Positions 22,839-22,901 of a stretch of DNA of 22,901 nucleotides are shown here, piece by piece. The notes under the pieces were generated by a model. That model was given only the letters and a program-made list of their open reading frames with translations, was not told the origin of the DNA and did not search any database. This DNA is from Euplotes cf. woodruffi 2 WChen-2021 (Eukaryota > Ciliophora > Spirotrichea > Euplotida > Euplotidae), in assembly GCA_021441665.1 (NCBI GenBank), contig JAGYYN010020376.1, forward strand, positions 1-22,901, in the 5' to 3' direction. The stretch's first letter is position 1. The number at the start of each line of letters is the position of its first letter. The position numbers and the translations under genes were made by a program.

Positions 22839-22901
22839 CGCCCTGATGGTTATTTTAATTATATCAATATTAATAAATTAAGATTTAAATCTCACCAAAA
22901 T
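22839..22901. other. 5' flank of the kinase gene
   Basis: 63 bp of AT-rich sequence upstream of the kinase start codon, to the end of the window. No telomere repeat and no recognised promoter element. Confidence 0.4.

Overview
The window is nuclear DNA of a ciliate, almost certainly a euplotid (Euplotes or a close relative). Three things show this. (1) TGA reads as cysteine: TGA falls exactly on conserved Cys positions, for example GECFSLLGVNGAGK and the CCGSSLFLK motif of an ABCA transporter, and IIHCDMKPEN, GSGCYENQR and FRNHICITFE of a DYRK kinase. (2) Twelve reading frames are broken at AAA-TAA or AAA-TAG and resume exactly +1, which is the known Euplotes +1 frameshift signal. (3) Introns are very short, many of 25-29 nt, with GTAAG-like donors and TAG/CAG acceptors. 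All genes are intact once this code, these shifts and the introns are applied.

Layout: 309-2512 (-) TBC Rab-GAP; 2594-5896 (+) kelch/BTB/BTB protein resembling LZTR1; 6107-8006 (-) coiled-coil protein with four AAA-type shift sites; 8202-9641 (+) unknown protein with a PP1-docking-like motif; 9782-11569 (-) splicing factor PRP17/CDC40; 11570-12077 AT-rich gap; 12078-12502 (-) small basic protein with two shift sites; 12573-17754 (-) full-length ABCA transporter; 17755-18320 AT-rich gap; 18321-20217 (-) FCP1-type CTD phosphatase with a BRCT-like region; 20326-22838 (-) DYRK2-like kinase. No telomere repeat (G4T4/C4A4), tRNA, rRNA, CRISPR or transposon gene was seen.

The genes belong to unrelated pathways (membrane traffic, ubiquitin adaptor, splicing, lipid transport, Pol II CTD dephosphorylation, kinase signalling) and do not look like one system. 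What unites them is the translation mode. Nine genes end on TAA, never after AAA, while every in-frame AAA-TAR is a shift site. The long ABCA gene has none; the coiled-coil gene has at least four.

Euplotid macronuclear chromosomes usually carry one gene, so nine genes in 22.9 kb without telomeres suggests micronuclear (germline) DNA or an unusual multigene somatic chromosome. I see no clear internal eliminated sequence, and some intergenic gaps are only 70-108 bp, which fits neither expectation comfortably. All coordinates of introns and shifts were derived by hand from frame, domain alignment and splice signals; each preferred model gives a whole number of codons.
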